DNA from: Bacteroidota bacterium | GTDB lineage: Bacteria; Bacteroidota; Bacteroidia; J057; JAJTIE01 | DNA: 37,776 nt | Direction: 5' to 3' | Assembly (NCBI GenBank): GCA_021300195.1 | Contig: JAJTIE010000043.1 | Span: 1 to 37,776 of the forward strand | In this document: one piece after another, positions 1-8,015 of the stretch | How the letters are laid out: each line of letters begins with the position of its first letter | How positions within the stretch are numbered: position 1 is the stretch's first letter | Notes under the pieces: model-generated | Databases searched by the model: none | What the model saw: only the letters and a program-made list of their open reading frames with translations | Told to the model about the DNA's origin: nothing | Made by a program: the position numbers and the translations under genes

Positions 1-477
1 CAGTACGCTGCCGGCGGCGATGGTCAGGGTGGCGCCACTACGTACATAGATATCGGTAGGCAGGCTGTATACCCCGGCAGGCAGGCTCAGGTTAGCAGCG
101 ATCTCCAGAACGCTTACCCCATTGATGGTAGTTGCGCTTATGCCGGTGTAGCTTCCATCCAGGGTAGCGGTGGGGGCAGCATAGGTAGCGGTCTGGGGGC
201 TCCAGTTTACCCAGCTCTCGCCCACCCAGGGGGTAGCAGCAGCAGGGTCTACGGCACCTGCATAGGCAACATTGGTAAAGAAGGCATCGAGACCCGTGAA
301 GTTCGCCTTGGTGGCGATCTCAGAAGTGATACGAGGCTTAAAGTTAGCAGGGGCCAGCGTGCCAAACAGATCTGGCAGGCCCGCCGTAGCGTTAGTGGTG
401 TAGCGCAGGTTGCCGGTCTGGGCTACCGCGCTACTCACCAGCAGGGCTAGTAAGAAGAGAGATAAACGTTTTTTCAT
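1..477 (-). CDS. Secreted/surface protein, C-terminus beyond window edge
   Basis: The minus-strand frame opens at ATG 477 and runs without a stop to base 1, giving 159 codons of an incomplete gene. It starts with a clear signal peptide (MKKRLSLFLLALLVSSAVAQ, cleavage probably after AVA). The mature part is rich in Ala, Thr and Gly. It ends at the edge with LPTDIYVRSGATLTIAAGSV, a pattern I associate with Bacteroidota surface proteins that carry parallel beta-helix or T9SS-exported modules. The gene lies downstream of the TonB-dependent receptor on the same strand, but a terminator hairpin separates them, so it may be transcribed separately. A functional link to the receptor is inferred from position only. 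No enzyme motif is visible in the part present. The signal peptide and frame are certain; the family assignment is tentative. Confidence 0.72.
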   Translation of the reverse strand, partial: MKKRLSLFLLALLVSSAVAQTGNLRYTTNATAGLPDLFGTLAPANFKPRITSEIATKANFTGLDAFFTNVAYAGAVDPAAATPWVGESWVNWSPQTATYAAPTATLDGSYTGISATTINGVSVLEIAANLSLPAGVYSLPTDIYVRSGATLTIAAGSVL

Positions 478-573
478 AGTTACAACAGGTTTTAATCCTT
501 TTGATAATTGACAGCAAAGTTCGGAGGCCAGACTTGGTTTTCTGTTATGGCAGCTTTAAGCTTCCGTTACCGA

Positions 574-604
574 TAAAAAAAAGAGCGGTCTTTCACCGCT
601 CTTC
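574..604 (-). terminator. Intrinsic terminator after TonB receptor gene
   Basis: Read on the minus strand, a perfect 9-bp stem (AAGAGCGGT / ACCGCTCTT) with a 5-nt loop is followed by a run of eight T. It lies about 45 bases after the stop of the receptor gene and about 100 bases before the start of the next minus-strand gene. Confidence 0.9.
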
Positions 605-646
605 CTTAGCCTGGCCACTGCCAGGCAGGGGTCGTGCAGCTAGTGT

Positions 647-3520
647 TTATTTTTCCCGAGGCTGGGGCTGTAGGTTCATAGAAAAGCCCACGGTCAGGTA
701 GGGTTGCTCAAAGTAGCGGAGGATGGATCGGTCGTCGCCATTGCGCTGGCCCGTGTTGTCGCCATTGGTGTCTTGCACCTGGATGAACTCGGCGTTCAGA
801 ATGTTCTGCATACCCACGTTGGCCGAGAACCAGCGGTTGATGTCCTTCCGGAGGGTAAAGTCCAGCAGGTGGCGGGGGGTATTGAAGATGGCGGGGTCGT
901 TTACGTTGCCCACAAAGGCGATGTTTGGGCCCACCACATTGTACTGCACACTGGTACCCAGGCCCAGCTTTTCGTTCTCGTAGTATAGTCCGGCGTTGAT
1001 CACATAGGGGGCTTGGCCCTGCAGAGGGCGATCGGCATTGTCGCCCAGCAGAGTCTTGAGGGCCTGGTCCTTAATCTCTACACGCGACCGGATAAGGGCG
1101 GCATTGCCAATGAGGGAGAAGTTCCTGAACGTAGAGTCGATAAAGCCCAGGTTTTTTCGTATTTCCACCTCTACGCCAAAGCTCTGGGCGCGGTCTGCGT
1201 TGATCAGGTTGAATGAGTTCAGCTGGGACCGGGGGTCCAGGAAGTACTCGATGGGGTCGGTAAAGTCTTTATAGAAGCCGCCCAAGGTGATGAGGTCGCC
1301 CAGGGTGGGGTAGAATTCGTAGCGAAGCTCGTAGTGGTTGATGGTAGCCGTCTTCAGCGCGGGGTTTCCGGCACGTAGCTGGTTGTACTCAAAAATGTAG
1401 AATTCGAAAGGTGCCAGCTCGCGCAGCTCGGGGCGGTTCAGGGTCTTGCTGTAGCTGCCGCGCAGGCTGTGCTGGTCGCTAAAGCGGTAGGTAAGGGTAG
1501 CCGTAGGCATCCAGATATCGAAGGGATTATCTACCTTCAGCGGATCACCGCTGGCACCATTGCCTATTTCAGACTCGAGGGTCTGCACGCTGCTTTCGTA
1601 GCGTGCGCCGCCAAATACCCTCAGGCGGGCGGTGATGGGCAGGCCTACCGCCAGGTAACCGGCATAGAGTTTTTGGTCGGCGGTATACGAGTCCTGGGGC
1701 TGAGTCAGCTCCTCCAGCTGCAGGCCGCCGTTGGCACGGTACTTGTCGGGGGCATAGCCGTAGGCAAACACGTTGGTGCGATACAGCTGGTCTCGCTCCA
1801 CCCGCAGCTGGCTAAAGTCGCCAAACACATTGTTGGCCCCCGGCCGGTACTGGATGCCCAGCAGGCGCGAGTCGAAGTTCCGGTCTTTGGCCTCGTAGTA
1901 GAAGCCATACTTCAGCTCGGCATCGCGCTGCAGAAACTTGAAGGCGGTGGTGAGGTTAACCAGCCCGATGTAGGTATTCTCCGTGTTTTCGGAATAGAAA
2001 CGGCTGCCGGTTTCGCGCGAGCCTACCTGGGCCGTCGCATTCAGGAAGAAGTCCGTAGAGTCTATCGGGCGTATCAGCACATACTGGCGCCAGTCGGGGA
2101 TGTTCTTGTTGGCATAATTGTAGGCCGCTGTCCACTCTATCTTGGTGCGCAGAGCCTCACTCAGGTCGTGCTCGCCACTTAGCTGGCCGCTGTAGATGCT
2201 GTTGATCTCCTGGCTAAAGGAGTAGCGTGCCTCCTCAGCGGCGTTGTCCTCCAGGTTGCCACCCAGGCGTACCACGGTTTGCTTGGCGTTATTCTGGCTA
2301 AAGAGGTTGCGAAAATAAAGCTTGTGGTTCTTTCGCTCATCCAGCACCGCAGACCAGTTGTGCAGAATGCCAATGGAGGTGGTGTGGGTATAATTTTTGT
2401 CGTCAAACTCAAATAACTTCCGCTCCGTACCGGCATACTCATCCCGCTCCACATCAAAATACTGGTGGGCGTTGCTATAGCGCAGGATGGTGCTGGTACC
2501 GATCAGTGCCTTGCCCACGGGGAAGCGGGTACCATAGCCCATGCTGGCCCGCACATCGGGGCCAATGGTAGATACCTTGGTGTCCAGGTCGTTGCTCAGC
2601 TGCTTGCCCAGCTCGGCCCGCTGCGTCGCATTGAAGCCACTGGCGTTGCGCACCGTTCCTTTTTCGGGGAAGCTGCCGGGTAGGTCGTTGTCGCCATTGT
2701 AGAGGCCCAGGGCGAAGCCGCCCGGACGGTCGTGGTTCAGTGCCTCCTGGCCAGTGGTGCCAAAGCGCCAGCTGCCAGAGAGGCTGGCTGTTACCGTGTT
2801 TTTTTCGGGTACATTCCGGGTATAGATGCGCACAATGCCGCCGCCCATATCTGCATACAGCTCGGGGCTGGGGCTGCGGTACACGGTTATGCGGTCCAGC
2901 ATACTGCTGGGCACAATGCCAAAGTCAAAAGCCCGGCGATCAGTCTCGGTGCTGGGGGCTATTACGTTGTTCAGCATCACCACATTGTAGCGCTCGCTCA
3001 GGCCCCGTATGTTTACAAAGCTGCCGCCCTGTAGCGTAACACCGGATACCCGCCGGATGGCGTCTCCAGCACTACGGTCTTGGCTCAGGTTCATCTGCTG
3101 CTGGCTGATGCCGGTTACCACCACATCGCTCATCTTGATGTCGCCTATCAGCGCTACGTCGTTGGTAATAGCCACGCGCTCACCCTTGATGGTGATGGTG
3201 CCTATTTCCGCAGCCTGGTCCTGCATTTTCAGGTTCAGCTCTGTAAGCTTTCCCGCACTTACCTGTACGCCCGGAATGGTGTCGGCCAGATAGCCGCCGT
3301 ATTGAAAAACAAGGGTATAGTTACCGGCAGCCAGGTCGGTTATCGAGTAGTTGCCGTCGAAATCAGACTCGGCACCCTTCGTACTGTTGATCACCCGGAT
3401 GTATACTCCGATGAGGGGATCTCCGGTACTCTGGTCAGTTACCTGGCCGCGTATGCCGCCCTGTGCATACAGGTGCGAAGAGAGTAGACAGGCTAGTACA
3501 GCGAGTAAAATGTAGCGCAT
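647..3520 (-). CDS. TonB-dependent outer-membrane receptor
   Basis: 957 residues, a full-length TonB-dependent receptor. Residues 1-20 are a signal peptide ending SHLYAQ. Residues 22-108 form a carboxypeptidase-regulatory-like domain (GGIRGQVTDQSTGDPLIGVY), as is usual in Bacteroidota. A plug domain follows at about 130-245 (VRRVSG-like AIRRVSGV, FVNIRGLSERYN, ELYADMGGGIVRI). The rest is a 22-strand-type beta-barrel ending in the aromatic/hydrophobic strand YLTVGFSMNLQ. The protein would sit in the outer membrane and import a substrate using TonB/ExbBD energy. The sequence does not show which substrate: there is no SusD partner, and the downstream neighbour is a secreted protein of unknown role. 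ATG 3520 directly precedes the signal peptide. A one-mismatch -7 box lies 36 bases upstream. Confidence 0.95.
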   Translation of the reverse strand: MRYILLAVLACLLSSHLYAQGGIRGQVTDQSTGDPLIGVYIRVINSTKGAESDFDGNYSITDLAAGNYTLVFQYGGYLADTIPGVQVSAGKLTELNLKMQDQAAEIGTITIKGERVAITNDVALIGDIKMSDVVVTGISQQQMNLSQDRSAGDAIRRVSGVTLQGGSFVNIRGLSERYNVVMLNNVIAPSTETDRRAFDFGIVPSSMLDRITVYRSPSPELYADMGGGIVRIYTRNVPEKNTVTASLSGSWRFGTTGQEALNHDRPGGFALGLYNGDNDLPGSFPEKGTVRNASGFNATQRAELGKQLSNDLDTKVSTIGPDVRASMGYGTRFPVGKALIGTSTILRYSNAHQYFDVERDEYAGTERKLFEFDDKNYTHTTSIGILHNWSAVLDERKNHKLYFRNLFSQNNAKQTVVRLGGNLEDNAAEEARYSFSQEINSIYSGQLSGEHDLSEALRTKIEWTAAYNYANKNIPDWRQYVLIRPIDSTDFFLNATAQVGSRETGSRFYSENTENTYIGLVNLTTAFKFLQRDAELKYGFYYEAKDRNFDSRLLGIQYRPGANNVFGDFSQLRVERDQLYRTNVFAYGYAPDKYRANGGLQLEELTQPQDSYTADQKLYAGYLAVGLPITARLRVFGGARYESSVQTLESEIGNGASGDPLKVDNPFDIWMPTATLTYRFSDQHSLRGSYSKTLNRPELRELAPFEFYIFEYNQLRAGNPALKTATINHYELRYEFYPTLGDLITLGGFYKDFTDPIEYFLDPRSQLNSFNLINADRAQSFGVEVEIRKNLGFIDSTFRNFSLIGNAALIRSRVEIKDQALKTLLGDNADRPLQGQAPYVINAGLYYENEKLGLGTSVQYNVVGPNIAFVGNVNDPAIFNTPRHLLDFTLRKDINRWFSANVGMQNILNAEFIQVQDTNGDNTGQRNGDDRSILRYFEQPYLTVGFSMNLQPQPREK

Positions 3521-3555
3521 GGGGTGTGGTAAGTAGCAGGGTGTACTTTGGCGTG

Positions 3556-3563
3556 CAAAGTAA
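3556..3563 (-). promoter_or_regulatory. Possible -7 element of TonB receptor gene
   Basis: Minus-strand TTACTTTG matches the Bacteroidota -7 consensus TAnnTTTG at all but one fixed position, 36 bases before ATG 3520. No convincing -33 TTG sits at the expected distance, so this is a weak call. Confidence 0.35.
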
Positions 3564-3665
3564 ATTCATCCCCTACTCCCCTCATACACCCCGGCCGACA
3601 GAACAGGCAGGCTTAACAAAATCATAACCCAGCTGCTCTTTTGTCTTAACCTGGTTCAGGCTCGC

Positions 3666-3992
3666 CTACCTCAGGCTCTGCTGCACAATGTCCAGCACCT
3701 GCGCCAGCTCTGGCTTGCCCAGGTAGTAAAACGTGTTCTTGCCCTCGCGTGAAGAGCCCAGCACGCCCTTATCCTTCAAGATGCCCAGGTGGTGAGAAGC
3801 AACCGCCTGCTCCAGGCCCAGGGCTCCGTAGATTTGCGTAACGGACATCCGTCCCTCGCGCTTCAGTAGGTACAGGATGGCCATGCGCATAGGATGCGCG
3901 ATAGCCTTTAGCGTGTTGGCAGCCAGCTCCAGCCCGCGGGCATCCAAGTCATTCTGAAAACCAGTATTATTCTGCATTTCTTTTGTGTGCAT
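3666..3992 (-). CDS. ArsR/SmtB-type winged-helix repressor
   Basis: 108 residues, normal for the ArsR family. Residues 25-45 (ANTLKAIAHPMRMAILYLL) are the typical first helices. Residues about 49-80 carry the helix-turn-helix with the hallmark SHHLGILKDKGVL, followed by a beta-wing (REGKNTFYYL). There is no cysteine anywhere, so the classical alpha-3 metal or arsenite thiol site (CxC) and the thiol switch of the BigR type are absent. What it senses is unknown. Start ATG 3992 is supported by a purine-rich AAAGAGGAA about 10 bases upstream. It is divergent from a phosphatase/arsenate-reductase-like gene across a 546-bp spacer, an arrangement in which an ArsR protein often controls itself and its neighbour (inference). 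Confidence 0.9.
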   Translation of the reverse strand: MHTKEMQNNTGFQNDLDARGLELAANTLKAIAHPMRMAILYLLKREGRMSVTQIYGALGLEQAVASHHLGILKDKGVLGSSREGKNTFYYLGKPELAQVLDIVQQSLR

Positions 3993-4016
3993 GTCTAAAA
4001 TTCCTCTTTACTATAC

Positions 4017-4024
4017 CAAATTAA
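4017..4024 (-). promoter_or_regulatory. Possible -7 element of arsR-like gene
   Basis: Minus-strand TTAATTTG has one mismatch to TAnnTTTG. The implied transcript would start near 4010, just ahead of the purine-rich ribosome-binding stretch of the ArsR-like gene. No -33 TTG at the usual spacing was found. Confidence 0.3.
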
Positions 4025-4538
4025 GCATCTGTTTGGGAACACATGTAACTATTTAGACTAAACGGTACAAAAAGTCGTTCAAGTTGTCGCTTTAGGCCTG
4101 ATAGCGGTGAATACTCAGGGTAGGCGCAGGTCCATGCCCTGCTCTACCGCTGGCTTATCGGTGCCCAAAACTCCTGGTATCGCACCCGCAAAGCATTGGG
4201 GTTACATTTCTTACAAAGCGGGTGAGTGGGTATAGCCAAGGGGGTAGCCCTGCCGACTAGTCGGGGGCTATCCTTATGCAAAATAGCGCCGCCGGGGGTG
4301 CTGCAAGCGGGGCACTAAGCCGGCTGCCCGATCGGCTAGCAAAACCTGGCCAGACCCTGGTTTTGCGCATTCCTGAAGATCCGAAATCCCCCCTGCCTGG
4401 ATTCGTACGCATCTTCTGCAAAGCAGGTACGCACTTTTGTTGAATTTTCAATCTTGGTCTATTTTTTTGTTAAATGCTTAATGATTATGTGTCTCAGTAA
4501 GGCTATATTCGCATAACACAAACCAATTTTCAATCATA
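4025..4538. other. Structured intergenic region with three strong hairpins
   Basis: No credible gene lies here. Three inverted repeats stand out. At 4119-4148, GGTAG-GC-GCAGG pairs with CCTGC-T-CTACC around a 7-nt loop. At 4243-4273, GGTAGCCC pairs with GGGCTA(T)CC and encloses the perfect palindrome CCGACTAGTCGG. At 4339-4366, GCAAAACC pairs with GGTTTTGC. None has a U-tract, so they are not ordinary terminators. They could belong to a small RNA, a long 5' leader of either flanking gene, or protein-binding sites. TATATTCG at 4504-4511 is a one-mismatch -7 box for the plus-strand phosphatase gene. Confidence 0.45.
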
Positions 4539-5213
4539 ATGAACGCCGTCAACTACCAATCAAGTGTGCCGATGCACAAAAACATCGAGGCCTTTATCGA
4601 AAAGCAGAAAAGCGACTTTGATAAGATTCGCCTCCTTCGCCAGGATATACTTGGCTGCCTGGCCATGCATGTGTATGCCATGATGCGGAAGGAAAAAACC
4701 GTGAACCTGCTCTTCCTGTGCCCAGACAATAGCTGCCGTAGCCAGCTGGCACAGGTATGGGCACAGGTGGCTGCCTGGCACTATTTTGGCCACAGCTGCT
4801 CCATTACCAGCCATAGTGGGGGCAGCATACCCGGGTCTATCCTAAAGGAAGCGATTGAGGCCCTGGAACGTGTGGGCTTTACTGCCAGCCCCAGGTGTGC
4901 CGATGCAGATTCAGTTTACCAGCTACTTACAAGCCTGGGCTCACCCGGCATCTGGTGCCACAGCAAGCAGGGCAGTAGCACGGTGCCCAAGGCCGAGCCG
5001 CACATTGCGGTGCTTACCTGTAGCCCCATGGAGGCCGGCAGCTTTGCCCACACGGGATCCACGCTGCGCTTCCTGCTACCTATGATGGATCCAAACCTGG
5101 CCAATGCCAGCGCACAGGCATCCTTTTACGACCGCTACAATGCAGAAATAGCCCACGAGATGCTTTTCCTTTTCCACAAGGTGAAAGAGCGGGGACTAAA
5201 ACTGGCCGCTTAA
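4539..5213 (+). CDS. LMW tyrosine phosphatase / arsenate reductase-like protein
   Basis: 224 residues with a helical N-terminal extension of about 54 residues, then a low-molecular-weight phosphatase fold. The P-loop is intact: C61-PDNSC-R67-S (CX5RS) after the hydrophobic strand VNLLFL. The late general-acid region is present (LRFLLPMMDPN, D184), and the C-terminal helix (YDRYNAEIAHEMLFLF) matches Bacteroidota proteins usually annotated protein-tyrosine-phosphatase. Those homologs, as I recall them, have a second cysteine pair spaced by seven residues (TCSxxxENC) like ArsC Cys82/Cys89. Here C161 is kept but the +7 position is S168. This suggests a phosphatase or a differently wired reductase rather than a classical arsenate reductase. 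No Shine-Dalgarno sequence is visible, which is usual in this phylum. It is divergent from the ArsR-like gene. Confidence 0.82.
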   Translation: MNAVNYQSSVPMHKNIEAFIEKQKSDFDKIRLLRQDILGCLAMHVYAMMRKEKTVNLLFLCPDNSCRSQLAQVWAQVAAWHYFGHSCSITSHSGGSIPGSILKEAIEALERVGFTASPRCADADSVYQLLTSLGSPGIWCHSKQGSSTVPKAEPHIAVLTCSPMEAGSFAHTGSTLRFLLPMMDPNLANASAQASFYDRYNAEIAHEMLFLFHKVKERGLKLAA

Positions 5214-5362
5214 TCCTGCGCCAAATGCCATCGGGCAGTTCCCCTTTACAAACAAACCACAAACTTCTTCTCCTTCTGAGAATCGTCTTCTTTAAGATCC
5301 AGACAGTCTGAAAAGAAACAAATCGCCGGAACAAACAAAAAGCATCTACAAGCAAAAACAAG

Positions 5363-5412
5363 CTGTACGCCATGGAATCTTTTTCATGGCTACGGTTTTT
5401 TAAACCGTACAG
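5363..5412 (+). promoter_or_regulatory. Leader with mutually exclusive hairpins
   Basis: Three inverted repeats interlock. GCCATG (5369) pairs with CATGGC (5385). TACGGTTT (5391-5398) pairs with AAACCGTA (5402-5409). CTGTACG (5363-5369) pairs with CGTACAG (5406-5412). The last two share bases 5406-5409, so they cannot both form. The element ends 73 bases before the small hypothetical gene and has no U-tract. Confidence 0.4.
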
Positions 5413-5485
5413 AAGAGCAGTAGCCAAAATATGCGCAGGAGAGGTGCTGACAAGTGTATACAAAAGGGACATAAATCTCGGTGGT

Positions 5486-5935
5486 ATGAAAGAGCAGAGC
5501 GGGCCGGAGAAACGCGAGCAGCTAAAGCAGGCCTACCTACAGGAACTCAGGGCCAGAAAAAAGGCCCTGGATGGCCAGCGCGGCCAGCAGTACCTGCAGC
5601 AGATAGAACGTGCCCTGGCCGAAATGAGCCTGGCCCTGGAGGCCGACGACAGCGACCAGTGGATTGCGCGGCTAAATAGCCAGTCGCTGGTAGAGGAGGC
5701 CAAACCAGGCATGCTGCCCGAAAGGCAGGCACACGAGACCAACGCGCCGAACACGCCACCAGTGGCCGAGAACCCAGCCCAAAGCACCGCCCCAGGCATG
5801 GCAAAAGACCCGCCACCTGCACCCGGAAACCTGGCTGAGGAAGTGCGGCAGCACCTGGAAGCAGCCCTGCCACTACCCGAAGAAGAAGCCCTGGGCCAGC
5901 CTGGCACCAAGACGCTGGGCGACCAGGAGCAGTAG
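5486..5935 (+). CDS. Small hypothetical protein, charged helix plus Pro/Ala/Glu tail
   Basis: 149 residues, not recognised. Residues 1-65 are strongly charged and predicted helical (KREQLKQAYLQELRARKKAL), probably a short coiled coil. Residues 70-149 are low-complexity, rich in Pro, Ala, Glu and Gln, and probably disordered. There is no signal peptide, membrane segment or cysteine, so it is likely cytoplasmic. ATG 5486 was preferred over an in-frame ATG at 5372 because the intervening DNA holds the palindromic leader and encodes no protein-like segment. It lies between the phosphatase (272 bases upstream, same strand) and the convergent histidine kinase gene. Codon choice resembles its neighbours, which supports a real gene, but function is unknown. 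Confidence 0.6.
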   Translation: MKEQSGPEKREQLKQAYLQELRARKKALDGQRGQQYLQQIERALAEMSLALEADDSDQWIARLNSQSLVEEAKPGMLPERQAHETNAPNTPPVAENPAQSTAPGMAKDPPPAPGNLAEEVRQHLEAALPLPEEEALGQPGTKTLGDQEQ

Positions 5936-5962
5936 CGCACACAGCACTGAACCCAGAGGGAG

Positions 5963-7237
5963 CTAAGAGGCGATAGGCAGCACAAAGCTGAAGGTACTGC
6001 CCACGCCGGGCTCGCTGCGCACCTGCAGCTCGCTTTCCATCTGGCGTAGCAGGCTGGCTACAATAGACAGGCCCAGGCCTGTACCTCCTTTCTCGCGAGA
6101 ACGATCAGTATCTACCCGGTAGAAGCGCTCGGTAAGCAGTGGCAGGTGCTCTGCGGATATGCCCAGGCCGGTATCTTGCACATACAGCTCTACCCCCCCC
6201 TGCTGCAGGCGTGCCCCCATGGCCACCTCGCCCCGCTCGGTATACTTCAGGGCATTGCTCAGCAGGTTTTCCAGGATGCGCAGCAGGGCATCGGGGTCGG
6301 CCCACACTTGGGTTTCTGCGTCGGGCGCCTCCATGCGCAGGCGAATGCCCTTCCGGGCAAAGGCATCCTGAAAGTCGGCCACCCGGCCCTCTATCAGTGG
6401 CCGCAGGGCTATCTGCTCCGGCCTTAGGGGCAGCTGGTCCAGCTCCGAGTTTTGGAGTGCCAGGATGTCCTTTACCAGCGCAGCCATCCGCTGCTGGTGT
6501 CGGCGGATAACGGCCAGGTACTGCTGCCGGGTTTCCACATCGTCTATCTGTAGCTCCAGCATTTCCACCGCACCACTCAGGGCATGCAGGGGGTTGTTCA
6601 GCTCATGGGCCACATCCTGGTAAAACCTCCCCTGGCGCTCATACAGCTGCTTCAGGCGCACGTTGTCCTGGCGCAGGTTTCGGCTCACGTGGTTCAGTGC
6701 GCGCACAATCATGCCGATCTCATCCTTGCGCTTGCTGTCGCGTTCCAGCAGTTCGGGGCTGCGGTCGGCCAGCTTTTCCAGCACATTCTTGATGCGCACA
6801 ATGGGGCGGGTAACGGCTACGGCAAAAAACACGCTGGCCAGCACCACCAGGCCCACAGTAATAAACATGGCCTGGTAGATAATCCAGCGGATGGGGCGTA
6901 GCTGGTCTAGCACATGCGCCTTGGTGGCCTGCAGCCGTACGGTACGGCCATGCTGGCTGTACTGGGCATACAGGTGCTCATCCGTCTCCCACATGCGGCT
7001 GGGTAGGGGTGTATCCAGCAGCTGTAGCCTGTAGCCGTGGGCCCGCACCATGGGCTGCAGGGTTTTGTCTCCGTCTGGCCGGGAGAGCATGTGCCGTGCC
7101 AGGCGGTGCATTTTTTGCTGCTCGGCGCGGAACATGTAGTCGCGTATAAACAGGATGGAGTAGCCGATGGTGAAGGTAATGGCCAGCACCATAATGCCAA
7201 TGAGCAGCCAGCTAAGGCGCCTGCTAAGCCTCCGCAT
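5963..7237 (-). CDS. Membrane sensor histidine kinase (HAMP, HisKA, HATPase)
   Basis: 424 residues. TM1 is at about 10-31 and TM2 at about 118-142. They enclose a short, about 85-residue periplasmic region with no recognisable sensor fold. A HAMP linker follows (about 143-195). The HisKA box has the phospho-acceptor H211 in HELNNPLHALSGAVEML. The ATPase domain has N-box ILENLLSNALKYT (N324, N328), G1 DTGLGIS (D355) and G2 GGTGLGLSIV. All catalytic motifs are intact. It would autophosphorylate and pass phosphate to D57 of the regulator encoded just upstream. Its ATG overlaps the end of the regulator gene by 14 bases, so the two are translationally coupled. The signal is unknown. Confidence 0.95.
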   Translation of the reverse strand: MRRLSRRLSWLLIGIMVLAITFTIGYSILFIRDYMFRAEQQKMHRLARHMLSRPDGDKTLQPMVRAHGYRLQLLDTPLPSRMWETDEHLYAQYSQHGRTVRLQATKAHVLDQLRPIRWIIYQAMFITVGLVVLASVFFAVAVTRPIVRIKNVLEKLADRSPELLERDSKRKDEIGMIVRALNHVSRNLRQDNVRLKQLYERQGRFYQDVAHELNNPLHALSGAVEMLELQIDDVETRQQYLAVIRRHQQRMAALVKDILALQNSELDQLPLRPEQIALRPLIEGRVADFQDAFARKGIRLRMEAPDAETQVWADPDALLRILENLLSNALKYTERGEVAMGARLQQGGVELYVQDTGLGISAEHLPLLTERFYRVDTDRSREKGGTGLGLSIVASLLRQMESELQVRSEPGVGSTFSFVLPIAS

Positions 7238-7940
7238 AGGCTGTGGGGTCTACACCATAGCCTACGCCGCGTACGGTATAGATCATACCGGACAGGGGCC
7301 CCAGCTTGGAACGCAGGTTCTTCATGTGGGCATCCACCGTGCGCTCATTCAGGCCCTTCTGCGCACCGGGGTCTAGCAGGCTCAGCAGCTTGGCGCGGCT
7401 GTAGGCCTTGTCCGGGTCGGCCAGCATCAGCTCCAGCACCTGGTACTCGGTGGGCGTCAGCTGCAGGGATTGCTCCGCCAGATACGCCTGCTGAAACTCG
7501 GGCTGTAGGCGCAGGGGGCCATAGTGCCGCTCGGGGGCGGGTCCGTCTGTGGGGCGGGATATGCGGTTCAGCAGCCGCTGCACATGGGCTGCCACCAGGG
7601 CCAGGCCCGCAGGCTTGCGTATATAGGCATCTGCCCCCTGTGTCAGGCCCTCCACTACATCACTCTCGCGGTCTCGGGCTGTGAGCATTATTACAGGCAG
7701 ACCCTTTAGGTGCGGGGTATGGCGCAGGGCCTCCAGCAGCTGGTAGCCGTCCAGGCCTGGTACCATTACATCCAGTATGGCCAGGTCTACCTCCAGGGCG
7801 GGCAGCTCGCGGGCACAGGCGTCCCCGCTGGTATACCAGCGTACGGTATAGCCCTGGCGCCGCAGGTAGTCTCGCAGTAGCATCCCGGCATCGGGCTCGT
7901 CTTCTACCAGCAGCAGGGTGTTGGGTATAGATGGCGTCAT
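7224..7940 (-). CDS. OmpR/PhoB-family response regulator
   Basis: 238 residues from ATG 7940. The receiver domain (6-120) has the acidic pair E13-D14, phospho-acceptor D57 in LAILDVMVPGLDGYQLLE, T87 and K109 (YIRKP). The C-terminal winged helix (about 140-232) has LTPTEYQVLELMLADP, the recognition region NERTVDAHMKNLRSKL and the wing IYTVRGVGYG. The longer reading frame back to 8024 was rejected because its extra residues look random and precede the normal receiver start. It forms an operon with the histidine kinase downstream (14-base overlap). A perfect 11-bp tandem repeat of the kind bound by PhoB/OmpR-family dimers lies 76-97 bases upstream, suggesting autoregulation. Confidence 0.94.
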   Translation of the reverse strand: MTPSIPNTLLLVEDEPDAGMLLRDYLRRQGYTVRWYTSGDACARELPALEVDLAILDVMVPGLDGYQLLEALRHTPHLKGLPVIMLTARDRESDVVEGLTQGADAYIRKPAGLALVAAHVQRLLNRISRPTDGPAPERHYGPLRLQPEFQQAYLAEQSLQLTPTEYQVLELMLADPDKAYSRAKLLSLLDPGAQKGLNERTVDAHMKNLRSKLGPLSGMIYTVRGVGYGVDPTAYAEA

Positions 7941-8015
7941 AGAGAATGGGATAATGAAAGCGGAATTTGATTGCCCATAATAGCAATCCCGAAAGAAATT
8001 CGGTAGTCTCCACCC

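Noticed and set aside
1469-2182. A 237-codon plus-strand frame inside the first TonB receptor
   Set aside because: Antisense shadow; the receptor frame is full-length with clear domains. The same applies to long frames opposite the T9SS protein, HK/RR, gpmI and E1.
4257-4451. A 64-codon minus-strand frame in the ArsR/phosphatase spacer
   Set aside because: No recognisable sequence or start signal; it overlaps hairpins, and composition is that of noncoding DNA.
5372-5485. N-terminal extension of the small hypothetical protein
   Set aside because: Covers the palindromic leader and has a random-looking sequence; the charged helical protein begins at 5486.
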